A stretch of 40,464 nucleotides of DNA from Clostridium sp. CAG:590 (lineage in GTDB: Bacteria > Bacillota > Clostridia > Lachnospirales > Lachnospiraceae): the NCBI GenBank assembly GCA_000431135.1, contig HF987823.1, positions 17,744-58,207 on the forward strand, read 5' to 3'. Position numbers and translations under genes: made by a program. Positions 14,674 through 23,410 of this stretch are shown here, piece after piece (position 1 is the first letter of the stretch; each line of letters begins with the position of its first letter). The notes under the pieces are model-generated. The model saw only the letters and a list, made by a program, of their open reading frames with translations. It had not been told where the DNA came from and ran no database searches.

Positions 14674-15507
14674 ATGAGTCAGTTTTCATGGGAAAATGAG
14701 TGGCGGTTACAGAAATTAAAAGAGGAGTCTTACATCGTAGGGCATATTATGGACAAGACACCGAAATGGGTGAGGTTTGTTGAGAAGAAAGTGCCGGTTA
14801 CTTTACAGAAGACGTTAGAGACGGCATTTAACAAGGCATTTGTGACAGTGTTTGAAAAAGGATCGGGGCTCATTGAGAAAACGTATCGGAAAGAACGACA
14901 GGTAAGGCTATTCAGGGAGCATGAAAGAGATATCCGGCATGAGGGATTTAGCGGTAAGACGATTCGGAAATTTGAACGTCAGGCAAGAAGAACGAGAGCG
15001 AAGAATCTTACGATCACAACGATAGAGGGAATCGGATTCGGTATAGTAGGGTTAGGCATTCCGGATATTCCGATCTTTGTTTCGGTCATGTTGAAGAGCA
15101 TTTATGAGATTGCATTAAGTTATGGATTTTCCTATCGAGAAGAGAAAGAGAAATTATTTATTCTTAAGCTGATTGACACAGCGTTGAAAAGTGGGGATGA
15201 ATTACAGAAGAAAGATGCCGATATGAACAAATTGATAAGACGATATTATAAAGAGGAATTTGCGGAGGAAGAACAAAAGACAGATTCATTTGTTGTAGAG
15301 TTACAGATCCGAAGACAGATCGATGCATCGGCGGAAGCATTATCACATGAATTGTTATATGGTAAGTTTTTACAGGGATCAACATTTATCGGGGTAATTG
15401 GAGGTACGGCAGATTTTACATGTCTGAAGCGGATTACGGATTATGCAACATTGAAATATAAAAGGCGTTTTTTATTGCGGCAATTTCCGCAGGAAGATGA
15501 TGAATAA
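14674..15507 (+). CDS. EcsC family protein
   Basis: A 277-residue protein. The recognisable core is NLTITTIEGIGFGIVGLGIP then DIPIFVSVMLKSIYEIALSYGFSY (about residues 110-155), followed by the conserved FILKLIDTAL and a second glycine-rich block STFIGVIGGTADFTCLKRIT. These match EcsC-type proteins, named after the third gene of the Bacillus ecs locus. Their molecular role is not known; they are thought to act at the membrane. Charged N-terminal and central segments flank two short hydrophobic stretches. The ATG at 14674 is preferred, with AAGGA five bases upstream; the ATG at 14668 would touch that site. A coiled-coil protein follows after 38 bases. Confidence 0.82.
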   Translation: MSQFSWENEWRLQKLKEESYIVGHIMDKTPKWVRFVEKKVPVTLQKTLETAFNKAFVTVFEKGSGLIEKTYRKERQVRLFREHERDIRHEGFSGKTIRKFERQARRTRAKNLTITTIEGIGFGIVGLGIPDIPIFVSVMLKSIYEIALSYGFSYREEKEKLFILKLIDTALKSGDELQKKDADMNKLIRRYYKEEFAEEEQKTDSFVVELQIRRQIDASAEALSHELLYGKFLQGSTFIGVIGGTADFTCLKRITDYATLKYKRRFLLRQFPQEDDE

Positions 15508-15545
15508 ATGAATGGGTATAGAACAGAGAAGGGAAAAGGGCGGTT

Positions 15546-16121
15546 ATGACATTTTTTTCAAAATTAAAGAGCAACGTGATCAAGTGGTGGCAACAGGTGA
15601 TCCTTCCGGTGTTTATTATCCGCTATGATAATAATGTACGGGCGGAGCAACAGCCGATTGTGTCTGTGACATCGAAGACAGATAGTGAATCTGCAGATAT
15701 GGAAGAGAATGTGGCAGATATGGTACAGGCAGATTCGGTGCAGGAACGGTATGCGCCGAATACAACTTATGATGATGCAGAATATGCACGGCAAAGGGCA
15801 GAACAGCTAAGGCGGGAGCAGGAACGTAACAGACAGCAGGAAATAGAGAGATTACGCAGGGAACAACAGGAAAAAGAGCGGATCGCTGCCATTATGAATG
15901 CCAATAAGGTGAATGTAAATGCATTTATTGAAGAAGGCAGGGAGGCCAGACTGCATGAGGAAGAGGAACGGAAAGCAGGGCAGTTGGCGGAGCAGGAAGC
16001 AGAAAATTTAAGAAGAGCACAGGAGATCATAGACCGGTTGAATCGGGAGGCTGCTGAGGATGAAGCAAAGAAAGAGGCAGAGATAGCGGAAGCAAAAGAA
16101 AAAGCACAGAGGGGATATTAA
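15546..16121 (+). CDS. Coiled-coil protein of unknown function
   Basis: A 191-residue protein with no family I recognise. The N-terminus (TFFSKLKSNVIKWWQQVILP then VFIIRYDN) has a short amphipathic or hydrophobic segment that could touch the membrane. Residues about 75-190 are almost entirely Glu, Arg, Gln, Ala and Lys (for example AEQLRREQERNRQQEIERLR), which should form a long single coiled coil. AAAAGGG precedes the ATG by five bases. It follows the EcsC gene with a 38-base gap, so the two are likely co-expressed. Confidence 0.7.
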   Translation: MTFFSKLKSNVIKWWQQVILPVFIIRYDNNVRAEQQPIVSVTSKTDSESADMEENVADMVQADSVQERYAPNTTYDDAEYARQRAEQLRREQERNRQQEIERLRREQQEKERIAAIMNANKVNVNAFIEEGREARLHEEEERKAGQLAEQEAENLRRAQEIIDRLNREAAEDEAKKEAEIAEAKEKAQRGY

Positions 16122-16139
16122 GAGACACAAAAATTTTAC

Positions 16140-16168
16140 AAGACATTTTCACGGAAATGTATTACAAT
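16140..16168 (+). promoter_or_regulatory. Possible promoter of the GT4-AKR gene
   Basis: AAGACA (16140-16145), 17 bases, TACAAT (16163-16168), in the 82-base gap before the start codon. The -35 box is weak. Confidence 0.35.
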
Positions 16169-16203
16169 GAGCTTTGTATGACAGGGAAGCAAGGAGTCAG
16201 AAT

Positions 16204-18357
16204 ATGAATATTGGATTATTTACGGACACGTATTATCCTGAATTGAATGGAGTTGCGAATTCCGTATATTTATTAAAAAAAGAACTGGAGAAAAAGGGAC
16301 ACAATGTATATGTCATTACGACAAAGACACCGGACGCACCGGCGAATGAAAAAGGTGTATTCCGTGTTCCGTCAAAAGCATGTTCCTTTGTTCCGGAGCG
16401 TAGAATTGGATTATTTTATCATCCGAAGATCGCAATGAAGATCCATAAGATGAAGTTAGATATTATTCATACGAATACAGAGTTTGCAATCGGAATGTTT
16501 GGAAGAATCATGGCACATGAGCTGTTCGTTCCGGTTGTCCACACATATCATACGATATATGAAGATTATACACATTATATTAAGAAGTATATTTCCAGTG
16601 AAAAAAGAGCAAAAGCATTTGTTAAAATGTTTAGTAAATTCAGTGTCCGTGGTGCAGAAGAACTGATTGTTCCGACAGAAAAGGTAGCCAATCTGATGCG
16701 GCATTATGGTGTTAAGCCGGATATCAATGTAATCCCGACAGGAATTGATCTGAGTCATTTTGAAGTCAGGGACACGGCAATGCAGCGTAACAAGTTAAAA
16801 GCGGCACTAGGTATTCCGAAGGACAATAAAGTCGTCCTTTATTTAGGCCGTGTATCTGATGAGAAGAATATTGATGAGGTAATGCTATACCTGAATCATT
16901 ATATGGATACGAATCCGGATGTTACATTTCTTGTAGTTGGGGACGGACCGCAACGGGGAACATTAGAACGTCAGGCAAGGACGCTCAAACATAGAAAGCA
17001 GATTATATTTGCCGGAGCAAAACCATGGGATGAGATTACGCATTATTATCAGGTGGCGGATGTCTTTGTTTCCGGATCAACCAGCGAGACACAGGGATTA
17101 ACCTATATTGAGGCATTAGCTTCGGGATTGCCGGTTGTAGCGAGAAGAGATCCTTGTTTGGATGGAGTATTGTTTGAAGGGAAAAATGGATATGAATTTC
17201 TAGACGAGGATTCTTTTGTAAAAGGAATGGATAAGGTATTAAGGAATCCACAAGGCATTGATTACAGTAAGAATGCCATGGCAAGTGCAGAGCCGTTTTC
17301 TACACAGCAGTTTGCAGATAAGGTAGAAAATATATATTTCCACGTAATCAAAACACACCGGAATATTCTGATGCGGATGGCAAATAAAGTGGCGGGAACA
17401 GTCGGCTTTGAAAGCAAATCCGTGAAACCGTTAGGCGGTGAGATGGCGATGGAGTTAGGAGATTCCAATATGGATGCCAGCCGGATCGGGTTAGGTTGTA
17501 TGCGAATGGCTGATATGTCGGTACAGGAAGTCTCCAAATTGATCAATATAGCATTAGATAACGGGGTGAACCTGTTTGACCATGCGGATATCTACGGAGC
17601 AGGAAGAAGCGAAGAGGTATTCGGAAAAGCCCTTGCGGAGAATAAGGGAATGCGGGAGCGTATGAGGATTCAGACCAAATGTGGAATCCGTGATGGATAT
17701 TATGATTTTTCGGCTGCACATATATTATCTTCCGTGGATGACAGTTTACGCCGGTTACAGGCGGAATATATTGATTTGCTGTTATTACACAGACCGGATG
17801 CGTTGATGGATGTTGAGGAAGTAGCAGATACACTTCATCAGCTGCAAAGAACCGGGAAGGTAAGAAGATTTGGAGTGAGCAACTTTACGTCCGCACAGAT
17901 TGAATTGTTACAGTCGGTGTGTAAAGTTCCGATACAGGTGAACCAGATGCAGTTTGGGGTAATGCATGCAGGAATGATACAACAAGGATTAGAAGCCAAT
18001 ATGTTGACAGACGGAGCTGCAAGTAGAGATATGGCAGTTTTAGATTACTGCAGATTGCATAATATAACGATTCAGGCATGGTCGCCGTTGCAGTATGGTT
18101 TCTTTGAGGGCAGTTTTATTGATAATGAGAAATTCCCGGAGGTAAATGATGTATTAGGCAGAATTGCAGAGGAAAGACATGTTACCAAATCAGCGATTGC
18201 AATTGCGTGGATACTCAGACATCCGGCACAGATGCAGGTTTTGGCAGGTACAATGAATCCGGAGCATTTAGTGCAGTTATGTGAATCGGTTAACATAATA
18301 CTGAGCCGTAAAGAATGGTACGAACTGTATCGGGCAGCAGGTTATATATTACCATAA
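16204..18357 (+). CDS. Fusion: GT4 glycosyltransferase + aldo-keto reductase
   Basis: A single 717-residue frame with two enzymes. Residues 1 to about 390 are a GT-B glycosyltransferase of family 4, close to diacylglycerol glucosyltransferases. It starts MNIGLFTDTYYPELNGVANS, then HTYHTIYEDYTHY, VLYLGRVSDEKNIDE, VVGDGP, and the EX7E motif ETQGLTYIE (E295, E303). Residues about 415-717 are an aldo-keto reductase: RIGLGCMRMAD, NLFDHADIYGAGRSEEVFG (D459, Y464), QTKCGI (K492), LLLLHRPD (H529), GVSNF and AWSPL. All four catalytic residues are kept. The linker is short. AAGGAGT precedes the ATG at 16204 by six bases. An internal start near 17443 (GGCGGTGAG then ATG) could also release a free reductase. 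The fusion is unusual; the reaction order is not known. Confidence 0.9.
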   Translation: MNIGLFTDTYYPELNGVANSVYLLKKELEKKGHNVYVITTKTPDAPANEKGVFRVPSKACSFVPERRIGLFYHPKIAMKIHKMKLDIIHTNTEFAIGMFGRIMAHELFVPVVHTYHTIYEDYTHYIKKYISSEKRAKAFVKMFSKFSVRGAEELIVPTEKVANLMRHYGVKPDINVIPTGIDLSHFEVRDTAMQRNKLKAALGIPKDNKVVLYLGRVSDEKNIDEVMLYLNHYMDTNPDVTFLVVGDGPQRGTLERQARTLKHRKQIIFAGAKPWDEITHYYQVADVFVSGSTSETQGLTYIEALASGLPVVARRDPCLDGVLFEGKNGYEFLDEDSFVKGMDKVLRNPQGIDYSKNAMASAEPFSTQQFADKVENIYFHVIKTHRNILMRMANKVAGTVGFESKSVKPLGGEMAMELGDSNMDASRIGLGCMRMADMSVQEVSKLINIALDNGVNLFDHADIYGAGRSEEVFGKALAENKGMRERMRIQTKCGIRDGYYDFSAAHILSSVDDSLRRLQAEYIDLLLLHRPDALMDVEEVADTLHQLQRTGKVRRFGVSNFTSAQIELLQSVCKVPIQVNQMQFGVMHAGMIQQGLEANMLTDGAASRDMAVLDYCRLHNITIQAWSPLQYGFFEGSFIDNEKFPEVNDVLGRIAEERHVTKSAIAIAWILRHPAQMQVLAGTMNPEHLVQLCESVNIILSRKEWYELYRAAGYILP

Positions 18358-18373
18358 GATAAAGGAGATAAGA

Positions 18374-19603
18374 ATGAAGAAGATAATAGCGTTAGGAATG
18401 GCAAGTGTATTGATTATGGCAGCGATAACCGGATGTGGGCAAAGCAATCCGTACCTGAAGAATATCTCATATTCAAAATATGTAGATTTATGTGATTACA
18501 AAGGAGTAGAAGCATCAAAAGTTACATTTGAGATTACGGATGAGGAAGTGCAGAGTGCAATTGATGAAGAGATGTATGATTATGTAACCTATGATCCGAT
18601 CACAGACCGGGCTGCAAAGGAAGATGATTATGCGAATGTAACATATAAAACTACGATAGATGGCAAAGAGAATGAGAATTATTCTGCACAAGACGAGGAT
18701 GTTGTGATCGGAGAGGGCTATCTTTTTCCGGAAGTAGAAGAAGAACTTGTTGGAATGAAGACAGGTGACAATAAAAAGATCGATGTGGAAATTACGGAAG
18801 ATTATGCATATGATGATGCAGATATCGGAAAGAAAGCGACCGTAGATGTTACTTTGAATGAGATCAGCAAGGAAATTGTTCCGGAATACAATGATGATTT
18901 TGTAAAGGAAAATACGGAATATAAGGATAAAGCAGAATATGAGGCTGCCAAGAAGAAGGAATTAGAAGAAAGTCGTGAAGAAGAATATAAGTCAGCAGCC
19001 GTACAGGAAATTATGCAGTATTTGTTAGACAACTCCAAATTCAATGGTTATCCGGATGATCTGTATACAGAATGTGAAGAGAATTATAACAATGATAATG
19101 AATATTCAGCGTCTATGTATGGAATGGAATTGTCTGAGTTCGAAGAGATGTTAGGATTAGATGAGGATACAAAGAAACAGGATATTATTAACAATGTGAA
19201 TTCAGAATTGATCATGGGAGCAATTGCACAAAAAGAGAAGATCAGCTGTTCTAAAAAAGAGGTAGATCAATTTGTAAAAGACAATTATGCAACGTATGGG
19301 TATGAAAGTGCAGAGGATTTCTTGAAAGATTATAGCGAGGAAGAAGTTGGTTATCAGCTTACTTACCAAAAGGTTGCGGATTTCTTATATGATAATGCAA
19401 AATTAACGGAGATATCCGAAGATGAGTATAACGAACAGCAGACACAGTTATATGATGATACAGAGGCATCAGATGAAGAGATAGAAGGTTCAGGGGAAGG
19501 TGATGCGGAAGAAGATTCGGAAGACGGCGAAGATTCGGAAACAACACAGAAAGGCGATTCTGAGGAACAAGAGGAAGAGACAACAGAAAAAGCTGCCGAA
19601 TAA
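18374..19603 (+). CDS. Lipoprotein with FKBP and trigger-factor C-terminal domains
   Basis: A 409-residue predicted extracytoplasmic folding factor. The lipoprotein signal is KKIIALGMASVLIMAAITGC, with Cys at the lipobox ITGC. Then an FKBP-type domain (about 65-165: EDDYANVTYKTTIDG, VVIGEGYLFPEVEEELVGMK and KIDVEITEDYAYDDADIG), and a helical trigger-factor-like domain (about 170-345: EYNDDFVKENTEYKDKAEYE, MYGMELSEFEEMLG, VNSELIMGAIAQ). The tail (about 360-409) is strongly acidic, Glu/Asp/Ser rich. The AAGGAG site is good. It sits 16 bases after the GT4-AKR stop. A role in folding exported proteins is inferred from the family, as with PrsA-type lipoproteins. Confidence 0.85.
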   Translation: MKKIIALGMASVLIMAAITGCGQSNPYLKNISYSKYVDLCDYKGVEASKVTFEITDEEVQSAIDEEMYDYVTYDPITDRAAKEDDYANVTYKTTIDGKENENYSAQDEDVVIGEGYLFPEVEEELVGMKTGDNKKIDVEITEDYAYDDADIGKKATVDVTLNEISKEIVPEYNDDFVKENTEYKDKAEYEAAKKKELEESREEEYKSAAVQEIMQYLLDNSKFNGYPDDLYTECEENYNNDNEYSASMYGMELSEFEEMLGLDEDTKKQDIINNVNSELIMGAIAQKEKISCSKKEVDQFVKDNYATYGYESAEDFLKDYSEEEVGYQLTYQKVADFLYDNAKLTEISEDEYNEQQTQLYDDTEASDEEIEGSGEGDAEEDSEDGEDSETTQKGDSEEQEEETTEKAAE

Positions 19604-19683
19604 TTTTTTTTAATGTTGTTATAATAACAGAAGACATTTTGATGCTACCCATGATGTATTATATTGAGAAAGGGGAATGCGAT

Positions 19684-20025
19684 ATGGCATTTATTAAAAA
19701 TATTGATCATGAAAAGGTTATCAATTTAGCAAAGGAATTAGAGGTACAGCCAGGACAGGTCATTAGTAAGACGTTGGCACAGAATGATGCGGTGAGCGTG
19801 ACACTATTTGCTTTTTCGAAAGGTGAGGAGATTGGAACGCATGATTCATTCGGAGATGCGATGGCATATGTTTTAGAAGGAACCGGTTTGTTTACGGTTG
19901 ATGGAGTAGAGCATACCTGTCATGCGGGAGAAGCAATTGTGATGCCGGCAACCATTCCTCATGCCGTATATGCAAAGGAGGATTTTAAGATGTTGCTTAC
20001 TGTTATTTTTCCGCATGAGGCATAA
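19684..20025 (+). CDS. Small single-domain cupin
   Basis: A 113-residue cupin with both conserved boxes. GTHDSFGDAMAYVLEGTGLF carries the first metal-ligand set (H, then E) and MPATIPHAVYAKEDFKMLL the second histidine. Small cupins like this may bind a metal or small ligand; the substrate is unknown. The ATG at 19684 has AAAGGGG eight bases upstream. A longer frame from 19639 lacks a site. A clear terminator follows. Confidence 0.85.
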   Translation: MAFIKNIDHEKVINLAKELEVQPGQVISKTLAQNDAVSVTLFAFSKGEEIGTHDSFGDAMAYVLEGTGLFTVDGVEHTCHAGEAIVMPATIPHAVYAKEDFKMLLTVIFPHEA

Positions 20026-20042
20026 TTAAGAATTCAATGATC

Positions 20043-20091
20043 AAAGACTGTTTTGTTTTCTTTTGCAGAAGTAAAGAAACGGTCTTTTTTT
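20043..20091 (+). terminator. Terminator after the cupin gene
   Basis: AAAGACTGTTT pairs with AAACGGTCTTT (one G-U pair; 11-base stem, long loop) and is followed by a run of T residues. Confidence 0.75.
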
Positions 20092-20092
20092 A

Positions 20093-20121
20093 TTGGAAAA
20101 AAGGAATATATATGGTACAAT
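20093..20121 (+). promoter_or_regulatory. Promoter of the antiporter gene
   Basis: TTGGAA (20093-20098), 17 bases, TACAAT (20116-20121). It begins just after the preceding terminator. Confidence 0.55.
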
Positions 20122-20187
20122 ACCATTTATGTAGAAAATGAGCGACACGATAGATAGGTTGCTATTCGAAAGAGAAGGGAGAATCTT

Positions 20188-21732
20188 ATGGAGTATGTAT
20201 CACAGATGTATGCCACATTCTGGGCGCTGGTACCTCCGATTGTTGCGATTGGTTTAGCGCTGATCACGAAGGAAGTCTATAGCTCGCTGTTTGTGGGAAT
20301 TGTTATTGGAGGATTGTTTTATTCAAATTTTGGTCTGGAATTAACAATGAAACATGTGTTTCAGGACGGAATTGTAGGAGTATTGTCCAAGCCGGATAAT
20401 GTTGGTATTCTGGTATTTCTGGTTGTATTAGGAATTATGGTCTGTATGATGAATATGGCAGGTGGATCGGCAGCATTTGGGCGATGGGCATCTACGCATA
20501 TTAAGACGAGAGTGGGTGCACAGCTTGCAACCATCTTTCTCGGTATTCTGATCTTTGTAGATGACTATTTTAATTGTCTGACGGTTGGCAGTGTGATGCG
20601 GCCGGTTACGGATAAACACGAAGTATCCCGTGCAAAACTGGCATATCTGATTGATGCAACAGCAGCACCAATCTGTATCATTGCGCCAATCTCATCCTGG
20701 GCGGCGGCTGTTACCGGATTCGTAGAGGGAGAAGATGGATTTCAGTTATTCCTCAAAGCGATTCCATATAATTATTATGCATTGTTTACGATCGTTGCAA
20801 TGTTTGCAATGGTTATTATGAAGGTAGATTTTGGACAGATGCGGACACATGAGATCAATGCAACACATGGAGATCTCTTTACAACCCCGGATCGTCCGTA
20901 TACGGATTCTCAGGATGCAACGGATGACGGTAGAGGAAAAGTGATCGATCTGGTAATTCCGATTGTTGCACTTATTGTATGTTGTATTACAGGAATGATC
21001 TACACAGGTGGATTTTTCAGTGGGGCCGGAATCATTGAGGCGTTTTCGAATAGTGTAGCTTCCGTAGGATTGATGTACGGAAGTTTTGTAGCACTTATTA
21101 TTACGATTGTTTATTACAAATTGCGTAATATATTAAAATTCAAACAGTCAATGGAGTGTGTGCCGGAAGGATTTAAGGCAATGGTGCCTCCAATTCTGAT
21201 TCTTACATTTGCATGGACATTGAAGGCAATGACGGATAGTCTTGGAGCCAAGGAGTATGTAGCTTCTGTCGTGAATGGAATATCCGGTAACTGGTTAAGC
21301 CTGTTACCGGCAATCATTTTCCTGATTGCCTGTTTTCTTGCGTTTGCAACCGGTACATCATGGGGAACTTTTGGTATATTGATTCCAATCGTTGTTCATA
21401 CATTTGAAGATAAGAATCCGACCATGATGATCATTGCGATGTCTGCATGTATGGCAGGAGCCGTTTGCGGCGATCATTGTTCCCCAATCTCCGATACTAC
21501 CATTATGGCATCTGCCGGAGCACAATGTAATCATTTAAATCATGTGTCTACGCAGCTTCCATATGCAGTGACTGTGGCGGCGGTTTCTTTTGTGACATAT
21601 ATTGTTGCCGGATTTGTGCAGACTCCGATCGTGCCATTTGTGTTAGGCATTACATTGTTACTGGGAACATTTTTAATATTAAGGGTATTAACAGGCGGAC
21701 CGGTTGTTGAGATACCGGAGAACGAGGCGTAA
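20188..21732 (+). CDS. NhaC-type Na+/H+ antiporter family transporter
   Basis: A 514-residue polytopic membrane protein with about eleven to twelve hydrophobic segments. It shows family blocks LVPPIVAIGLALITKEVYSS, FLGILIFVDDYFNCLTVGSV, ISSWAAAVTGFVEGEDG, FATGTSWGTFGILIPIVVH and CMAGAVCGDHCSPISDTTIM. The buried aspartates (DDYFN, GDHCSPISD) are those of the NhaC superfamily. Substrate may be Na+/H+ or an organic acid or amino acid exchanged for protons or sodium; family members differ. AGGGAG lies six bases before the ATG. It is a single-gene unit with its own promoter. A GTAACATAC...GTATGTTAC inverted repeat (21730-21772) just past the stop overlaps the thiC promoter. Confidence 0.88.
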   Translation: MEYVSQMYATFWALVPPIVAIGLALITKEVYSSLFVGIVIGGLFYSNFGLELTMKHVFQDGIVGVLSKPDNVGILVFLVVLGIMVCMMNMAGGSAAFGRWASTHIKTRVGAQLATIFLGILIFVDDYFNCLTVGSVMRPVTDKHEVSRAKLAYLIDATAAPICIIAPISSWAAAVTGFVEGEDGFQLFLKAIPYNYYALFTIVAMFAMVIMKVDFGQMRTHEINATHGDLFTTPDRPYTDSQDATDDGRGKVIDLVIPIVALIVCCITGMIYTGGFFSGAGIIEAFSNSVASVGLMYGSFVALIITIVYYKLRNILKFKQSMECVPEGFKAMVPPILILTFAWTLKAMTDSLGAKEYVASVVNGISGNWLSLLPAIIFLIACFLAFATGTSWGTFGILIPIVVHTFEDKNPTMMIIAMSACMAGAVCGDHCSPISDTTIMASAGAQCNHLNHVSTQLPYAVTVAAVSFVTYIVAGFVQTPIVPFVLGITLLLGTFLILRVLTGGPVVEIPENEA

Positions 21733-21746
21733 CATACATTTTGGTA

Positions 21747-21775
21747 TTGTAAACAATGAATGGGTATGTTACACT
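21747..21775 (+). promoter_or_regulatory. Promoter of the thi operon
   Basis: TTGTAA (21747-21752), 17 bases, TACACT (21770-21775), placed so that transcription begins just ahead of the TPP riboswitch. Confidence 0.6.
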
Positions 21776-21789
21776 AAACAGGAATTGAA

Positions 21790-21885
21790 TAGGAACGGGG
21801 AGCTTGTGAAGCAGGCTGAGAGGAAGTCATCAACTTCGACCCGCAACCTGATTTAGGTAATGCTAACGTAGGGATTCGAGATATG
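21790..21885 (+). ncRNA. TPP riboswitch (THI element)
   Basis: The conserved TPP aptamer is plain: ACGGGGAGC, then GCTGAGAGGAAG, a short helix, GACCCGCAACCTGAT, TTAGGTAATGCTAACGTAGG and GA. Pyrimidine-sensing (CTGAGA) and pyrophosphate-sensing (ACCTGAT...GTAGGGA) parts are both intact. It is followed by an intrinsic terminator and then thiC, so repression by thiamine pyrophosphate through premature termination is the expected mode. Confidence 0.96.
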
Positions 21886-21908
21886 GGATAAGTAAGAACA
21901 TGAATAGA

Positions 21909-21937
21909 GGCTCTCTGTGACGGCAGGGAGTCTTTTG
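21909..21937 (+). terminator. Riboswitch expression-platform terminator
   Basis: GGCTCTCTG pairs with CAGGGAGTC (nine pairs, two G-U) and is followed by TTTTG, 22 bases before the thiC start codon. It should form when TPP is bound. Confidence 0.75.
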
Positions 21938-21959
21938 TTATATAGAAAGGAAGGATGAA

Positions 21960-23264
21960 ATGGAATACACAACACAGATGGATGCTGCGAGAAAGGGCAT
22001 CATTACAGAAGCGATGAAGCAGGTAGCGGATTATGAGAATATGTCAGCAGAGACAATTCGTGATCTGGTTGCAAAGGGGCAGGTAGCTATTCCGGCCAAT
22101 AAGAATCATACATGTTTGAAACCATATGGAATTGGTACCAAATTAAAGACAAAGATCAATGTGAACCTGGGTACCTCGAAGGACTGCCTGGATATGGATG
22201 TGGAGATGGAAAAGGTACAGGAGGCAGTCAACCTTGGTGCTGAGTCAATCATGGACTTAAGTTCTTTTGGAGATACAAGAAAATTCCGTACCAAATTGAC
22301 ATCGGAATGTAGTGCGATCATTGGTACCGTTCCGATTTATGATGCAGTAGTGTATTATAACAAGGCATTAAAATCCATTACTTCCAGAGAATGGATTGAT
22401 GTAGTGAGAATGCATGCGGAAGACGGTGTGGATTTTATGACGATTCATTGTGGTATCAATAAAGCAACGGCACAGCGTTTTAAGAATACAAAACGTCATA
22501 TGAATATTGTATCGCGTGGTGGTTCCATTATCTTTGCATGGATGGAGCTTACCGGAAATGAGAATCCATTTTATGAGTATTATGATGAGATTTTAGATAT
22601 CTGTAATCAGTATGATGTAACGATCAGTTTAGGAGATGCCTGCCGTCCGGGATGTATTGAGGATGCCGGAGACATATCACAGATTGAAGAATTGGTTACA
22701 TTGGGAGAACTGACACAGCGTGCATGGGATAAGAATGTACAGGTTATGATCGAGGGACCGGGACATATGCCACTGAATCAGATCCGTTCGAATATGGAGA
22801 TTGAGCAGACAATCTGTAAAGGGGCACCATTTTATGTGTTAGGTCCTTTGGTTACGGACGTTGCACCGGGATATGATCACATTACGGCTGCAATTGGCGG
22901 AGCAATCGCAGCTACCTATGGAGCATCTTTCTTATGTTATGTTACACCTGCGGAACATTTACGTCTGCCAACGGTGGAGGATGTAAAAGAAGGAATCATT
23001 GCTTCTAAGATCGCAGCACATGCGGCAGATATCGCAAAGGGTGTGCCGGGAGCGAAAGACTGGGATCATCAGATGGGAGAAGCCCGTCGGGAGCTGGATT
23101 GGGAAAAACAGTTTGATTTAGCGATAGATGGTGACAAAGCAAGAAGATATCGTGCAGAGTCAAAACCGGAAAAAGAAGATACCTGTACCATGTGTGGTAA
23201 AATGTGTGCCGTAAGAAATATCAACAAAATTCTTCGCGGCGAAGACGTTGACATCATGGACTAG
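21960..23264 (+). CDS. thiC: Phosphomethylpyrimidine synthase
   Basis: Radical SAM enzyme that rearranges aminoimidazole ribotide to HMP-phosphate, the thiamine pyrimidine. It has 434 residues, the short form without the N-terminal extension of proteobacterial ThiC. Family blocks: VNLGTSKDCLDMDVEMEKVQ, GTVPIYDAV, GVDFMTIHCGI, SLGDACRPGC, VMIEGPGHMPL and the C-terminal iron-sulfur motif CTMCGKMC (C409, C412, C416; CX2CX3C, one residue tighter than the CX2CX4C of Escherichia coli, as commonly seen in clostridial forms). GAAAGGAAGG precedes the ATG. It is the first gene of a TPP-riboswitch operon. Confidence 0.97.
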   Translation: MEYTTQMDAARKGIITEAMKQVADYENMSAETIRDLVAKGQVAIPANKNHTCLKPYGIGTKLKTKINVNLGTSKDCLDMDVEMEKVQEAVNLGAESIMDLSSFGDTRKFRTKLTSECSAIIGTVPIYDAVVYYNKALKSITSREWIDVVRMHAEDGVDFMTIHCGINKATAQRFKNTKRHMNIVSRGGSIIFAWMELTGNENPFYEYYDEILDICNQYDVTISLGDACRPGCIEDAGDISQIEELVTLGELTQRAWDKNVQVMIEGPGHMPLNQIRSNMEIEQTICKGAPFYVLGPLVTDVAPGYDHITAAIGGAIAATYGASFLCYVTPAEHLRLPTVEDVKEGIIASKIAAHAADIAKGVPGAKDWDHQMGEARRELDWEKQFDLAIDGDKARRYRAESKPEKEDTCTMCGKMCAVRNINKILRGEDVDIMD

Positions 23265-23392
23265 GCTCAAGCCGTGCACCCTAAGATGCATGGGCTACGG
23301 CAAGCTTGCTTGCATAAGTAGCCAGATGCATCTTGGGGTATAGGGCGCAGCCCGATCATCGAGCCAATAGGCGAGATGGACGGCTTGAGCCT
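23263..23392. repeat. Palindromic intergenic element between thiC and thiM
   Basis: Perfect 13-base inverted ends AGGCTCAAGCCGT (23263-23275, overlapping the thiC stop) and ACGGCTTGAGCCT (23380-23392). Inside, CCTAAGATGCAT..GGGCTAC (about 23280-23297) pairs with GTAGCC-AGATGCATCTTGGG (about 23318-23337). The right part (ATCATCGA, GAGATG, GGCTTGAGCC) shares blocks with the region before glyA (38702-38740). It has no coding frame and looks like a dispersed structured repeat. Confidence 0.75.
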
Positions 23393-23410
23393 GGAAAGAA
23401 AGGATAAATT

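Noticed and set aside
17443..18357. Separate aldo-keto reductase gene
   Set aside because: There is no stop between it and the glycosyltransferase and the internal ribosome site is weak; listed as a fusion, with an internal start as an alternative.
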